A DNA stretch of 64,000 nucleotides, from assembly GCA_037074615.1 (NCBI GenBank), contig CM073558.1, positions 11,532,001 to 11,596,000 on the forward strand, in the 5' to 3' direction. The translations under genes were made by a program, and so were the position numbers. The notes under the pieces are model-generated. The model had not been told where the DNA came from. It ran no database searches and was given only the letters and a program-made list of their open reading frames with translations. The stretch's first letter is position 1. Each line of letters begins with the position of its first letter. Shown here one piece after another: positions 45,831-57,668 of this stretch. The stretch comes from Leucaena leucocephala (Eukaryota > Streptophyta > Magnoliopsida > Fabales > Fabaceae).

Positions 45831-48157
45831 TATCATATTCCAATTTTTAGGCTTAGAAGCCCATTATATAGCATGAAAAAGGGATGCTACTAGACCCTGT
45901 TGAGCAAAGGTCTCAGTAAATAGAGAAAATTATGCTAATCAGTTTGATGCAAAACAGAGTTTTGATATGAGGTCCCGAAAGATTTATATTAATTTCTGAA
46001 GAGAAGGAAAATTAATATAGTATTCTCTAGACCTAAGAATTAGATGAAATATGGAAGTAAATTCCTATAATTAATATAAGAATTTGAAACTGACAGAGCC
46101 CAAAAAGGAGTTCTATAGAATTTATAGTGGATTAAAAGACCAGATAAATAGGTTTTGGGGGAATTTATTAGGAATTGAGCCCATGAAGATAGTGGATCAT
46201 ACAGAGGGTCCAGAATGGCACCTTATAAGCCTAATGATATTTTCAGATAAGTATATGGGCCAAGGCTAATAAAGACCGAGAAGAATGAAGAATTACAAAA
46301 ATGCCACTGAAGGTATGCCATTGTGTTGTGTCATTAAGTTAGAGTCAGACAAAGGGCGTTATGATCATTTGAATAAGGTTAGACAGTCAAGAAATGGTAT
46401 ATGGATTGTTGACCAGGGTCAAGAGGTACTCTGGTAAGGTATGAAAAGACAATAGTGCCCCTACAAGTACAAAAAAGGTATTAAGGGCATTTTGGTAATT
46501 TACTAAGGATGTTTCTTGGGAACTGAGCCACCAAAGTATTTGGGCTTGGTTAAAAACTCAAGATGACAATCCAAGGCCCAAAAACGTAGCCCAAGAGTAA
46601 TGTGCGCCCAAGAGGCATTAAAATATTATTTTAGTACTTTTTCAATAAAGTAAAGTGACCCAGTCCAAGATAGAACTGGGTAAAGTGATCTGGAATCATG
46701 AGAGGACATAAATGGGGCCCAAAATGTGCCACATGGCATGATTACAATAAAAGAACAAAAGCAAAGGACACATGGCATGATTAGAGAAAAAGGAGAAAAA
46801 GTAAGAGGACACGTGGCAAGATCTCGGCCGTCCATTCAGGAAAAAGACTTTGGAACTCTCTGGAAAGGCTGAGTTAGCTGGTGAGGTGTCCCAAGGTCCC
46901 CACCTTTGCACCACATATACCCCTGAGGTGTCCCCTGAGGTATCGTCGATGATGTCATTAGTGGTGAGTAATCAAGGAGGGTGATGTCATCGTGATGATG
47001 CAGGCAAAGCTTCTTGAGGAAGCGAGCAATCTGAGTCATTCATCACGATTCAATATGAGCCATTCATTCCACCTCTACTCACCTATAAATAGGCCACTCC
47101 CCTCCCATTTGGAATGCACAGCCAAGAGCCAAGAAAGAAGATAAAGAAGAGAGAAAGGAAGAGAAAGGAAGGAGTTCTGGCGAAGCCAGGAGCATTCCAA
47201 GGAGCTTAGGGACTTGGCAGAGCTTAGGAATGAGGTAAGTAAGTTATCTAGTCCCTGCTCTAATAAAGTAGAGGATTGCTCATAGTGTTTAGAATAGAGA
47301 AATATCTCTATTAATAAAGTTAGCTATAAATAGAAAGAAAGTTAGGGGAATATAAGATTAAGGATATTACCCCAAAGTTAAGCATGAGTTAAGTAGAGCT
47401 ATACTGGATAATAATAAAGATATTATTATGTTATGTATTGGCTCTGACTTATGAAAAGAAGGGACCTTAGAGACAAGGCTAAGAGTTGGAAGAAAAGGCT
47501 ACACGTTAGGTAGTAGACTTACCTACTTGTATGCTTTTACTGCTTGGATGTTTTATGTGATATTTTCTTACCTTGATGATGTGAAGCATGTATGATTAAG
47601 TAATGCTCTGTTTCTTTTTATATTGTGGCCATATGTTATATTTAAGTAACATGGAAGCATGTATGTTATCATGATGCAATCATGATCATTAAGTACACAC
47701 ATAGTAACATCAAGCATATAGTTGCATACATTGTATGGTTTCTGTTTGCTACTGAGATTTCCCCAGCAATCTCATCCCCTTCCATATAATCCCAATCCCA
47801 TAGGTATGTTATAAAAGGATTGAAGAAGCATGAAGAGAAGTTGGGGATTGGATAGTGCAAATGTTGGGACTAAAATGCTAAAATCAGGGAAAAACGCAGG
47901 ATGAACAGTAAACTTCGGACATTGACTGACGTTGACCTAGTCAAGGCATGATCAACGAGTTATTTTTTCCTGAAAGAGCATTAAGTTAGTTTCATGTAGC
48001 AATTTGAACCACTTTATTTAGATTTTTCTAGAATTAGTTATGAATTTTCGAAGTCAGGTCACTCCACTGGAATTTATGCAGTGACTTCAATAGCATTAGA
48101 AGTGGTTCCAGATGCTGCCGTTTGATCCCTAAGATGTATGAAAATGAGGATGTTTCA
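45831..48157 (+). repeat. Family A 3' LTR
   Basis: It is colinear with 40934-43308. TATA box at 47084-47091; ends GAGGATGTTTCA. The minus frames 46835-46626, 46914-46696 and 47039-46836 are antisense shadows and are repeated in the other A LTRs. Confidence 0.9.
47084..47091 (+). promoter_or_regulatory. TATA box, A 3' LTR
   Basis: TATAAATA in CTCACCTATAAATAGGCCAC, the same site as in the 5' LTR. Confidence 0.6.
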
Positions 48158-48508
48158 TAACACCTTAAAAGAGAAATTAACCAATGCACCAATATTGTGC
48201 TTGCCTGATTTTAGTTAAGTTTTTGAAGTGGAATGTGAATTGGTGTTGTTTTGATCAAGAGTTTAGGCCTATAGCTTACTTTAGTGAGATATTAAGTAGA
48301 GCTTCTTTGAATACTCTACTTATGATAAGGAACTCTATACTTTGAAGGAACCTTGGAAGCTTGGCAACATTATCTATGGCCTAAAGAGTTCATTATTCAT
48401 TTTGACCATGAAAGTTTGAAGTTTCTAATGTCTCAAGGTAAGCTTAACAATATGCATGCTCACTGGTTGGAGTTCATATAGACCATTCCATATGTGATCA
48501 AGCATACG
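48158..48508 (+). pseudogene. Orphan gypsy (chromovirus-like) RNase H fragment
   Basis: Translation in shifting frames gives, in order, LKEKLTNAPILCLPDFS, then EFRPIAYFSEILSRASLN, then STYDKELYTLKE, then LEAWQHYLWPKEFIIH, DHESLKFLMSQGKLNNMHA and TIPYVIKHT. This is the C-terminal RT/RNase H segment of gypsy pol. It differs from the Athila/Tat remnant at 38400-39200, and its wording is closer to chromovirus elements as I remember them. At least three stops and two frameshifts interrupt it. It is cut on both sides by LTRs. Confidence 0.85.
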
Positions 48509-50951
48509 TGTAACATCCTTACTTTTATACGTCTTACGGATCATTCAGTAGCATCTAGAACCACTTACAAGACCTTCGAAGTCCATTAGCCAAATTTGGA
48601 ATTTTACTCTTTCTCGAGTTATTGTTCATATGGTATTATAGATTACGCAACGAACTTAAAAAAATCATAATTAATTCTAAAAAAATTGAAATGAAGTGGT
48701 TCAAAAAACTACATGAAGATAACATCTTATACTTTAAGTGAAAAATAATTTCCAGATCAAATGACTCATCAATTAATGTAGTTTATTCACCAAAATATTA
48801 CTGTTAATTTGGTCAAAAATTCTAGAAATAGATTCTGGTCCCTTACTTTGTAAAATTAGTTCTCTTTGTACAGACATCCAAATAGGGCGTTCTGGGTGTC
48901 AAAACAAATCTTGGCATGTCCACTAAATGTATGTAAAATTTCATACATTTATTCCATCATTTACTAATTTGTATTACATCATGATTATCACTACTTATAT
49001 TGGTCATACAACAACATTACACATTTATATAACATTTATACCATCCAATCCCTAGCTTTCCTTCATGCTTCATGCTTCTTCATCATCTTCTATTACTCAT
49101 AAACCTGTGGGATTGGGATTATATGGAAAAGGAGGAGATTTCTAGGAAAATCTCAGTAGCAAATGGTACTAAATAATGCATGCATTAATGTAAATACTTG
49201 TGCTTGCTTGTGAAAGTGTTAGCATTGTGTAATGTGCATGCTTCCATGCAACATATGAAATACAATTGGCCAAAGTAATCATAGAAACAAATCTTCATAC
49301 ATAAACACATAAGCAACACAATTCAACAAAGCTATATCACAATCAAGCATAACATTCAATACATACAAGTTTAGGATAAGTTTACTATCTCATACACTTG
49401 ACTCTCTTTCACTTCACCTTGCTTCTTTCTTCTCACATCTCTTGGAAATGTGGCTGCCTATTTTGGAGCATACCAACCAATTCCTAACATCACATAACCA
49501 TTTATCCATTACCATCTAACTTCCTTGAGTATTAAACTTACTTTAACTAACATAACTTTCTCTTGATCATTAACCTCACTAACTTTCCTTAATCTTAACT
49601 AATGGACTTGGCCTTTGAATCAATTGATGTCTTGACTTTACCCTACGCAATTTTATCTTTTGAATCCATTTATGAGCTTAGAATCATAAAATTATAGCTC
49701 CTTCATGGCCTGCTGTACAGAACCAAACATATGCATACAATTCTTTCAAAAATTCTCATTTTGATTCTAATGCTTCCCATACTTGTTTCTCCACTTTACC
49801 CCACTCAACTTTTCATTTTAAAACCATTGGAAGCATCAAAATTATGAAATTCCAATCACTGTTCATGTGAGCAAATAGTAACAGAAAAGAATTTCAAAAA
49901 CTACAATCTTAGAATTTCAATGCTTCCAAGGTTCAAAACCTTTTCAATCCTACACAAAGTCATCATATAAATTCAATGGAAGAATTAAATCATTGAAATT
50001 CCATTTCCTTCCCTCATAAACAGTGCATACCAAATAGGTTCAACCATGGCAAAGTCAAGAATATCAACTTGATTCTACAACCAACCACTTAACTAGCTTG
50101 TTTAAGCTTAAATTATATGTCCTTAACTTTAATTTCTTCTTTCCCCTTTCATCTAAGGTTTTGGGAAGCACCACCTCTTAGAGAAAACTCAAATTTTCTC
50201 CTATGAAAACCCTAAGTTCAAGCTCCTAAATCAAAGGAAAATAAGCTAGGAGAGATTGTTAAGCTTTAATCTCTAGCTTTCTTGAACTTTGGTACCTTGA
50301 ATCTTCTTTGTCTTGGCTTGAGTTTTCATTTTGCAAGAGTTTTCCAAAGGGTTCATGGCTCACATTTTTTATGCATATTTGAGGGGGTATTTATAGCCAA
50401 AATCCATGGAAAATCAGTTGCCAAGATTGATTTGGTTACTATTTGATCTAAAGGCCCACATTTAATCTTGGATTTAACTTTTTCAAAAAGGTAATTGTGA
50501 CATCATCCATGACATCAGAAAGTACACCTCAAAGGGTTTATGTGGTGAAATTCTAATGGGGGTAAGCTTTTGGAAAAATTTCAGTATAATCTAGTACCAA
50601 GCGGAGCAGTTTCACCAAAAATTGGACTATTTTATGTTCCTAATTTTTATAATATATCAGGATATGTATTTTGTCATAGAAATTAATGTCGAGGCTTCTC
50701 ATACCATTGACATTGTTATAATGAGTATTTATTTGTCATCCATCCCTTGGGAAATAACTAAAATACCCTTAGTTCACTGTCTTCCACTATATTAATCCTA
50801 AGAGCATAATTGTCATTTTACCCCTCTTTGCACTACCTCATAGCATATAATGGCTCTGACTAATCATATTATACTATATGATACATTTTTGGCCTATCCA
50901 GATTGACCAAAATTCCCTCCATCCATCAATGATACAATATGGGTATCCAGG
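48509..50951 (-). mobile_element. E-type LTR, minus strand, left part
   Basis: It begins TGTAACATCCTTACTTTTATACG, next to the RNase H fragment. It is colinear with the E-type LTR pieces at 1-1196 (reversed) and 13838-18833. A reverse TATA box lies at 50388-50395. It is interrupted at 50951 by a solo LTR and continues only briefly at 54162-54186. Confidence 0.85.
50388..50395 (-). promoter_or_regulatory. TATA box of E-type LTR
   Basis: TATTTATA on the plus strand after GAGGGGG, equivalent to 17546. Confidence 0.5.
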
Positions 50952-52480
50952 TGTCACATCCTTACTTTTAACCTCAATTATACTCCGTTAGAAGTGATTG
51001 GAACCAATTACATGATCATTTGCTTTGAAAATATCCATTTCCAAAAGATTTGCTTCCGGGGTACTGTTCACTGTTACTGTTTATTTGATAATTCCAGAAC
51101 ATGTACTCTACTTTGAATATTCATAATTAATTGTACAAAAATCAAAATAATATGGTTCCAATTTCTAATTAAAGCTCTTTCACATATATTTGAGGGAAAA
51201 ATATGAAACTGAGGTTTTCTTGTCCCAATGAAATCAGTTTAATCGTTGAAAATCACTGTTCATTTGGTAAAATCTGGAAGTTCCAGTTTCTTTGCTGGAA
51301 CTTTAAAATTTGTTTCTCTTTGGTTACTTGTCCAAATGAAATGTGTTATATATGGAATTAAATCTCTAGATGTCCTCTTTAAGATCACCAAATTTCATAG
51401 AAAAATTCGTTCATTTGATATATGAAATCATTGCATGAACGTCACTGCCTCTCAGCACTCATTTTATCTCAATTCCAGATCTTACTTCAAACTTTGGAAA
51501 ATCATAACAATTCGGATACTTATCCAGTTAAGGCGTTCTTGGTGTCCATTTAAAGATATGTATCTTAGCTAACCTCAAACCAAATTTCAGACTAAAACTC
51601 GTTGGTTTACATATCAAAATCAGCGTCACATCACCACGGCCTCAAAACAGGGTTACAGAAACATACACCATACACACTAACATATCATCCCATATTGTCA
51701 TGTAAGTCATATAACTTGTTATACAAACTTAATCATCAACAATTACTCTCTTCCCTTGAGAGGATACAGCACCTAAAACATAGTTATGCATGTGGAAGGA
51801 ATGAGATTTCATGGAAATCCCAATAGCAAGTTACACAAACTATAATATCATGCATGAATAATTGTATGCTTAACATGCTATCATGTGATGGGAGCTACTT
51901 CATAATGGTACATAAGCAAACTCTAACATGCATATTGTCATGACATAACTTTCAAGGAGTTGCAATCATTCATACTTCATCATAACATGATGACATAAGC
52001 TCAAGCTCAACCAAACACCATAATAAACAAGCAAGCAAAACAATTAAACAAACATGAGTTATAGTTAGGTATCCTTGCTACCTCTTAGCTATCTTGGTCA
52101 AGACCTTCTTGAAGTGCTTTCCTTCCTTCACAAATGTCAAAACCTAGCCATTACAACATAATATCAAGTTACACCTCAACTTGAAACCAAATCCAAGACT
52201 AGGTTTTCACTAGCTCCCTTTCTTTCTCTAATTTATGTTTCCTACTTCCACCTTTCCAAAATAAATTCTCATGGTTCATTTCCACATAATTTTTCATTTA
52301 GAATCCAAATATGAAATCAGAATTTCCAAAATCAAAACATACCAATTGCTACAGTGCCAAACCGAAATGCATGCTCTTGTTTTCCAAAAATTCTCATTTT
52401 GATTCCAATGCTTCCAATACTTGTTCTCCTACTTTATCCCCACACAACTTTCCATTTTAAACTCATTGGAAGCATCAAAA

Positions 52481-52828
52481 TCATGAAATTCCATCATATG
52501 AACAGTACCACGTACAGTACCAGCAAGAACACAAAACCCTAAATCCAAGCATACTTGAATTCACAAGCTTATACCACTTGATTCTAGCTTGTTTAAGCTT
52601 GTCTAACCTATCCATAACATAAAACTCATATTTTAACCACATATGAGCAGCACTTCTAGCAGCAACCATAAGGGAAATATAGCATGAAAACCCCTTAAAA
52701 CCATGAGCTAACTTGCTAGAACAAAGCTCAAGATCAAGGGAGATGATTACCTTGCTTGTTACTTCACTTTGGTTGCTTCTTTCTTGGTTGAATGGAAATT
52801 TTGCAAGAGTTTCCCTATGGTTCACCAT
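52481..52828 (-). other. 115-codon leader frame, second copy
   Basis: Same start (MVNHRETL), same end and same length as 15691-16038, with 14 amino-acid differences. The ATG lies 28 bases after the TATA box on the minus strand. The pattern of changes looks close to neutral (see the first copy), so I do not call it a gene. Confidence 0.3.
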
Positions 52829-52855
52829 GCATGCCGAAGTGTTCTGAATAGGGGG

Positions 52856-52863
52856 TATTTATA
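52856..52863 (-). promoter_or_regulatory. TATA box of the solo LTR
   Basis: TATTTATA on the plus strand after GGGGG, the counterpart of 15656 in the plus-strand solo LTR. Confidence 0.6.
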
Positions 52864-54161
52864 GAGAAATTTGGGTTGAAATGGATGGCCAAGATTGATT
52901 TGGTTACTATTTGATCTAAAGGCTCACATTTAATCTTGGATTTTACTTTTTCTAAAAAGAATAATTATTACATCATGTGGGACAGCTCATGGGACACCTA
53001 AGAGGGTTAGGTGGCGTGCTGCCCATGTCAAGAAGGTTCTGGAAAAATTCCAGTCTAATCCAGTACCGATCGGAGTAGTTTCACAACAACCGGACTATTT
53101 TCTGTTCTGAATTTTTTTATAATATACCAGGATATGTATTATGTCCTGGAAATCAATATATAGGCTTCTCATATCATTGAAAATGATATATTGAATATTT
53201 ATCTGCCATCCATTCCTTGAAAAATAACCAAAATACTCTTAGTGTCCTTTCCTGCGCTGTACTAACCCTAAGGGCAAAATCGTCATTTCACACCTCTCTG
53301 TACTGCCTTATGGCATATACTGGCTCTAATTAATCATATTTATATCATGTACCACTTTTTTGGTCTGTCTAGAATGATGAAAATGACCTCCATCCATCAC
53401 TGGCACAGTATTGGCATCCAGGGGCATTTTCGTAATTTCACACTTTTCCTGGACTGCTCTGGTCTCTGGCCCACATAAACTGTCCAGTCACCTAAATGGG
53501 CTCATGATGGCGCCATTTGGGCCTCACTATGGGCTTATTGCCTGTATTGCCTTTATGACCCAATTCACACTATAACTTCCCCGATCCTATTTATCGGGTA
53601 TTTTATTTCACTGTAAAATCCCGTATGGTTTCTACAGGATTCTTTTTCTAACTCTCAATTTTATAAATTCATATATTAAATATATGAATTTTCTATAAGG
53701 TCTCATCTGATCATGAGATCTGAAAAATACTGTAATAATTCCTTCTAACTTCAGAAATTTATTTCAATTAATCAGGACCTCAAATCAAAATTCTGTGTTG
53801 CGTTAAACTGACCGGAATATTTTTATCTATCTACTGGTAAAATTTGGGTCTGATTTGATTCCGGGCATTTTTGGCCTGTTTTGGCTCAACTTTTCCATAT
53901 TTACATTTAGGTCCCTTAACTTTTGAATAATTGCACTTTAGTCCCTGAACTTTCCATTAATTGCATTTAGGTCCCTCCTTTTATTTCTATTTCAACTTTT
54001 TGTCTTCAAACTTTTCAATTTGCATTTTGGTCCCTATTCTTTCCTTAGTTATTAATCCTTCCATTTCTTTTTGCAATCTGATACAGTTTATTCCAAGAAT
54101 CTTATATCTATTGCAGATAAACTGTACAGGTACATCAGGTCAGAAAATTGGGGATATGACA

Positions 54162-54186
54162 CCAGGGGCATTTTCATAATTTTACA
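54162..54186 (-). mobile_element. E-type LTR, stub right of the solo LTR
   Basis: CCAGGGGCATTTTCATAATTTTACACA resumes the interrupted LTR. It is replaced at about 54187 by family C sequence, so most of the LTR's 5' portion is gone. Confidence 0.7.
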
Positions 54187-54580
54187 CAAGTGAAGCTGCG
54201 CATTTTTGATTAGGTTAACCTAGCTTTAAAAGGAGAGGGAAGTGGTAGGTGACGAGGAGGCTAGTTTTTCACCTGATATGGCAAAGAAGCAGTACTCTAA
54301 CATTCTATCCATACTCTCTCTACAACTTACCCTCATATCTTCCATCATTCATCTTTCCATCATGTTTTTCTGCTTTTATCATGGCATCACATCTGAGAGG
54401 CAATTGCAACACAACAAGAGTAATGAGAGGCTAAATCTTTAGTCTCATGGCGATGTATTGCATATCTTGAGCTCATGGACTGCACTACACTGGGCAATTT
54501 TCTGTTTTGATCTCATAATTTTTCATATTTTGGAACTACTAGATTTAGGAGCTGGTACAAAATATGCTTTTTAAAGCCCC
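54187..54580 (+). mobile_element. Family C LTR fragment, plus orientation
   Basis: It matches the reverse complement of 34600-34740 and 61900-62230 (text around GGTTAACCTAGCTTTAAAAG and GAGGCTAAATCTTTAGTCTC). The two overlapping frames at 54242-54442 are part of this LTR and have no domain. Confidence 0.75.
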
Positions 54581-54849
54581 ATTTTTAAGTTGGTCCTTAC
54601 GGACATAGTTTAAACAAATAACCAGTGCCATTTTTGTAAATAAGATAAAATAGTTACACCAGATTAACACGTCACTGGTGTAAAATATAATTACTATGTC
54701 GGATACTAATATCAATATGTGTAGATTAGCTGCGTCATATAGAACTGACTCTCTAGTTTCTTGTCTATGCTTTCCCGTTTCTTTTCTTTAACTTCTTCAT
54801 ACCTTGTAGAGAAGCTTTAAAATGAATGAATGGTGGTATTTTTTTCTAT
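54581..54849. other. Unassigned stretch, possibly CACTA subterminal sequence
   Basis: No gene. It contains phrases such as CACTGGTGTAAAATATAA, TTACACCAGATTAACACG and ACTATGTCGGATAC. These resemble CTACACTGGTGTT and CGGTGTAGAACATAATG at 60060-60150, next to the CACTA transposase. Repeated short motifs like these are typical of CACTA subterminal regions. No terminal inverted repeat was confirmed here. Confidence 0.4.
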
Positions 54850-56272
54850 GTAAGCAAAGCTTCTTGAGGAAGCTAAGCAATATGAGCCATTCATCGCGAT
54901 TCAATATGAACCATCCATTCCACATCCTCTCAAATATAAATAACCCACCCCTCCTTCCATTCCATTCACGGCCAAGCATGGAAAAAAGAAGAGAAAGAAG
55001 AGAGAAAAGAGAGAGAGAAATAAATGAAGGAAGAGAAAGAAAGGAGAAGTTATGGTAGAGCTAGGAGCAGTCTAAGGAGCTTAGAGACTTGGCAGAGCTT
55101 AGGAATAAGGTAAGTAAGTTATTCTAGTCCCTACTCTAATAAATTAGAGGATTGTTCTTAATAGTTAGAATAGAGAAATATCTCTCTTGATAAGGTTAAG
55201 CCATGGATGGAAGAAAGTTAGGGAATTGTCAGACTGAGGGTATTACCTCAAGTTAAGCATGAGCTGAGTAAAGTTATACTAATAGAATAATAATAAAGAT
55301 ATTATTATTCTATGTATAGGCTCTGACCTATGGAAAGAATGAACCTTAGAGCAAAGGCTAAGAGCTAGAGGAAAGGCAACACGTCAGGTAGTAAACTTAT
55401 CCTAAACTTGTATACATTGAATGTTATGCTTGATGTGCTATGGCTTTGTTAAATTCGTTACATATGTGCTTATGTATGAAGCTCTATTGCTATGATTACT
55501 TTGGCCAATTGTATTTTATATGTTACATGGAAGCATGCACATTACGCAATGTTATCACTTTCACAACCAATAACAAGTATTCACATTAATGCATGCATTA
55601 TTTAATACCGTTTGCTACTGAGATTTCCACAGAAATCTCACCCCTTCCATATCAATCAAATTACAGCAGGTCTTCTCAATATGAAGGAGATAAGATGCAT
55701 GAAGAGACGTTAATTATTTAGCATGATTGATATATGATTCATGTATGTATAATTGTTGAAAATTGTCACTGTGAACAGTAACTTGTGGTGAGGCAGTGAT
55801 ATTTGAACTATAATTATAAATAGTAAATAATTGAATAAATGTATGATATTTTTCCAGTAAATATTAGACATGCTAAGCTTCAATTTGATATATAGAACAT
55901 CTCATTTGGATGTCTACACATAAAGATATGATTTATCAAATTTTGGACCAAAAATGCTAGAATCAGGGATAGGACGCTGGGGGAACATTAAACTTTGAGC
56001 GTTGACCGATGTTGACTTAGTCAAGGCATGGTCAACAAGTTATTTTTTCCTAAAAGAGCATTCAGTTAGCTTCTAGTAACAAGTTGAACTATATTTTGAT
56101 TTTTCTATAATTAGTTGTGATTTTTCAAATTCAGGTCACTTATCTAGAAATTGGACAGTGAACAGTACTCGCTAGAGTAAAATTCTAGATTATGTAATTT
56201 GACTTCAATGACCTTAAAAATGATTCTAGATGCTACTGTTTGGTCCCTAAGATGTAGGAAAATTAGGATGTT
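54850..56272 (+). mobile_element. Mosaic LTR (A - E - A), 5' truncated
   Basis: 54850-55390 follows the family A LTR from about 42092 (TATA box at 54935). 55390-55955 follows the E-type LTR at 300-900, including the ACTTGTATACATTGAATGTTATGC text. 55960-56272 returns to A (GCTAGAATCAGGGA onward). It ends ATTAGGATGTTAC. The 5' part of the LTR is missing. Confidence 0.7.
54935..54942 (+). promoter_or_regulatory. TATA box of the mosaic LTR
   Basis: TATAAATA in CTCAAATATAAATAACCCAC, a diverged form of the A-family context, followed by the GAGAAAGAAGAGAG leader. Confidence 0.5.
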
Positions 56273-56633
56273 ACAACATACATGTCAATTATATATTCAG
56301 GGTACATTCTAACTGTCACACATCTATGTATCTACTTTACACTTTACATATTTTCATTACCCTTAATCTCTTTTTACATTATTTTCTAGGGAATCATAAA
56401 CTGCACATACTTCTGTATATAAAAGTACCACCCATGTATTTTACTTGGAAGATCATTTGCCAAAACTAACTTATCTCTGTGTGCCATGTAGGAGTATATG
56501 GCAGTATCTGACTTACTACCATCTCATGCCAGCCTACTGGGGTGTAAACCTAATTTAGGTCAATGCCCTATATTGTATACTGTCTATCATTCCCTACTAC
56601 GGCATTAAGGAACTGTAGATAAACTGTCTATTT

Positions 56634-57320
56634 TTAGTCTCTACTTCTGTCCATCCCTTGACCTAGACTTAGTAATTCACTCTCCACAACTTCCTTGAGA
56701 CTGATATAGTCAGCATTATCTGTATTTAGCAAAGAAGGTTGGGATTGACTAAGACTAGGATGATCACACTGATCTTTCTCTATAAAATCACATATTCCTG
56801 GATTTTGAGAATGGATAGGGATTATTATAAACTCTGACTGGATCTCTAGATTAAGGGACTGTTGTATATTACTTATCTCAAATCTATCCTCAAACTCTGG
56901 TAGAGAAAGAATAATATCTGGATTACCCATAATCCATTACTAGTACTAAGCTTCTTCAGCCATAATTTGTTCTCTCATATGAGGGATAAAGCTTACATTA
57001 GGGATAGAAGGCACTCTAACAAACTTATACCATCTAGAGTCACTAGACTTAACATCATTTGGTATATACATAGCTTCAATATGAATATCTACAAAGCGTC
57101 CAGACTGTAGGTTTAAGGCTATAGAAACATCTATGGACATCCTAATGTAGACTTCCCTGACTGATCCCCTATACTCTCCTCTGAACTTTCTTCATTGTCT
57201 AAGGGATGACCAAAGTCTGGATGTACATCATCTTCATATATCACTACTAGCTAGGGGTCTTCCTTATTAATTGCCTTATTAACTAAGGCCTCTAACTTAA
57301 CTTCATGAAATCCCATATCT
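56634..57320 (-). pseudogene. Acidic gag-like reading frame, second copy
   Basis: On the minus strand the text opens near 57320 (MGFHEVKLEALVNKA), hits a stop, and continues with acidic sequence (IYEDDVHPDFGHPLDNEES). After another stop it is open at 57140-56946 (SIPNVSFIPHMREQIMAEEA). Two stops later it runs open again at 56930-56634 (98 codons; MGNPDIILSLPEFEDRFEI, then a Pro/Ser/Gln-rich SLSQSQPSLLN). This matches the block at 9915-9541, so a protein of at least 220 residues is implied. No zinc knuckle or enzyme motif is seen. A gag or accessory role is inference from its position downstream of the primer site. Confidence 0.55.
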
Positions 57321-57475
57321 ACTCCTGCACTATTTACTTAATTAATCCATGCTAACTATCCCAAAACATACCCTAACTTAACAAAATACTTACTATTTAG
57401 GGTTAAGGTCTGGGAATAATCTCATATCAATTTATAGATAATCTATTTAGAGCATTTCTTAAACTAGAATCCTTT

Positions 57476-57487
57476 GCTCTGATACCA
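57476..57487 (-). other. Primer-binding site (initiator tRNA-Met type)
   Basis: The minus-strand reading is TGGTATCAGAGC, three bases from the LTR edge at 57491. Confidence 0.8.
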
Positions 57488-57490
57488 AAA

Positions 57491-57668
57491 TAAAACATCC
57501 TACTTTTACCACCTTAGAGTAAGTATTCAGAAGCATATTTAATTAGCGAATGCATTACATTAGCCCAAAATTTAAAATTTTAAAACTTACTTATCGGGTA
57601 CTCTTCACTTGGTAATTTCTAGATTTACAGTCCAACTTTAAAAATTCATAACTAATTGTAGAAAAATC
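57491..57668 (-). mobile_element. F-type LTR 3' end, minus strand; left arm of a fold-back
   Basis: Its reverse complement matches 59268-59458 along its full length with scattered changes. It is truncated at 57668, where sequence in the opposite orientation begins. Confidence 0.85.

Larger units (their letters stand above)
40934..48157 (+). mobile_element. Two-LTR non-autonomous element, family A
   Basis: The LTRs are at 40934-43308 and 45831-48157 (about 2.35 kb each), with a 2.5-kb interior that has a primer site and a polypurine tract but no coding capacity. This is the pattern of large retrotransposon derivatives. In a sampled stretch the two LTRs differ at roughly 7-8% of positions. The flanking pentamers are GTAAT (left) and TAACA (right), which do not match. 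The left flank is an LTR and the right flank is gypsy RNase H, so the ends do not form a simple insertion. Confidence 0.88.
50952..54161 (-). mobile_element. Complete solo LTR (family B, minus strand) with perfect TSD
   Basis: It runs from TGTCACATCCTTACTTTTAACC to TTGGGGATATGACA, 3210 bases. It is flanked by CCAGG on both sides (50947-50951 and 54162-54166). The restored target reads GGTATCCAGGGGCATTTT, like the uninterrupted text at 2795 and 53415. It holds a TATA box at 52856 and the 115-codon leader frame at 52828-52481. Confidence 0.95.
56273..57490 (-). mobile_element. Internal region of a second minus-strand non-autonomous element
   Basis: It is homologous to 8879-10100. It is joined on the right, through the primer site at 57476-57487, to an LTR edge at 57491. 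Text near 56500-56640 (GTATATGGCAGTATCTGAC, CTACGGCATTAAGGAACTG) matches 9120-9250. The left edge abuts the mosaic LTR. Confidence 0.75.

Noticed and set aside
54483..54500. CACTACACTGGG as a CACTA terminal repeat
   Set aside because: The surrounding text aligns with the family C LTR (reverse of 61900-62030), so it is an LTR variant and not a transposon end.
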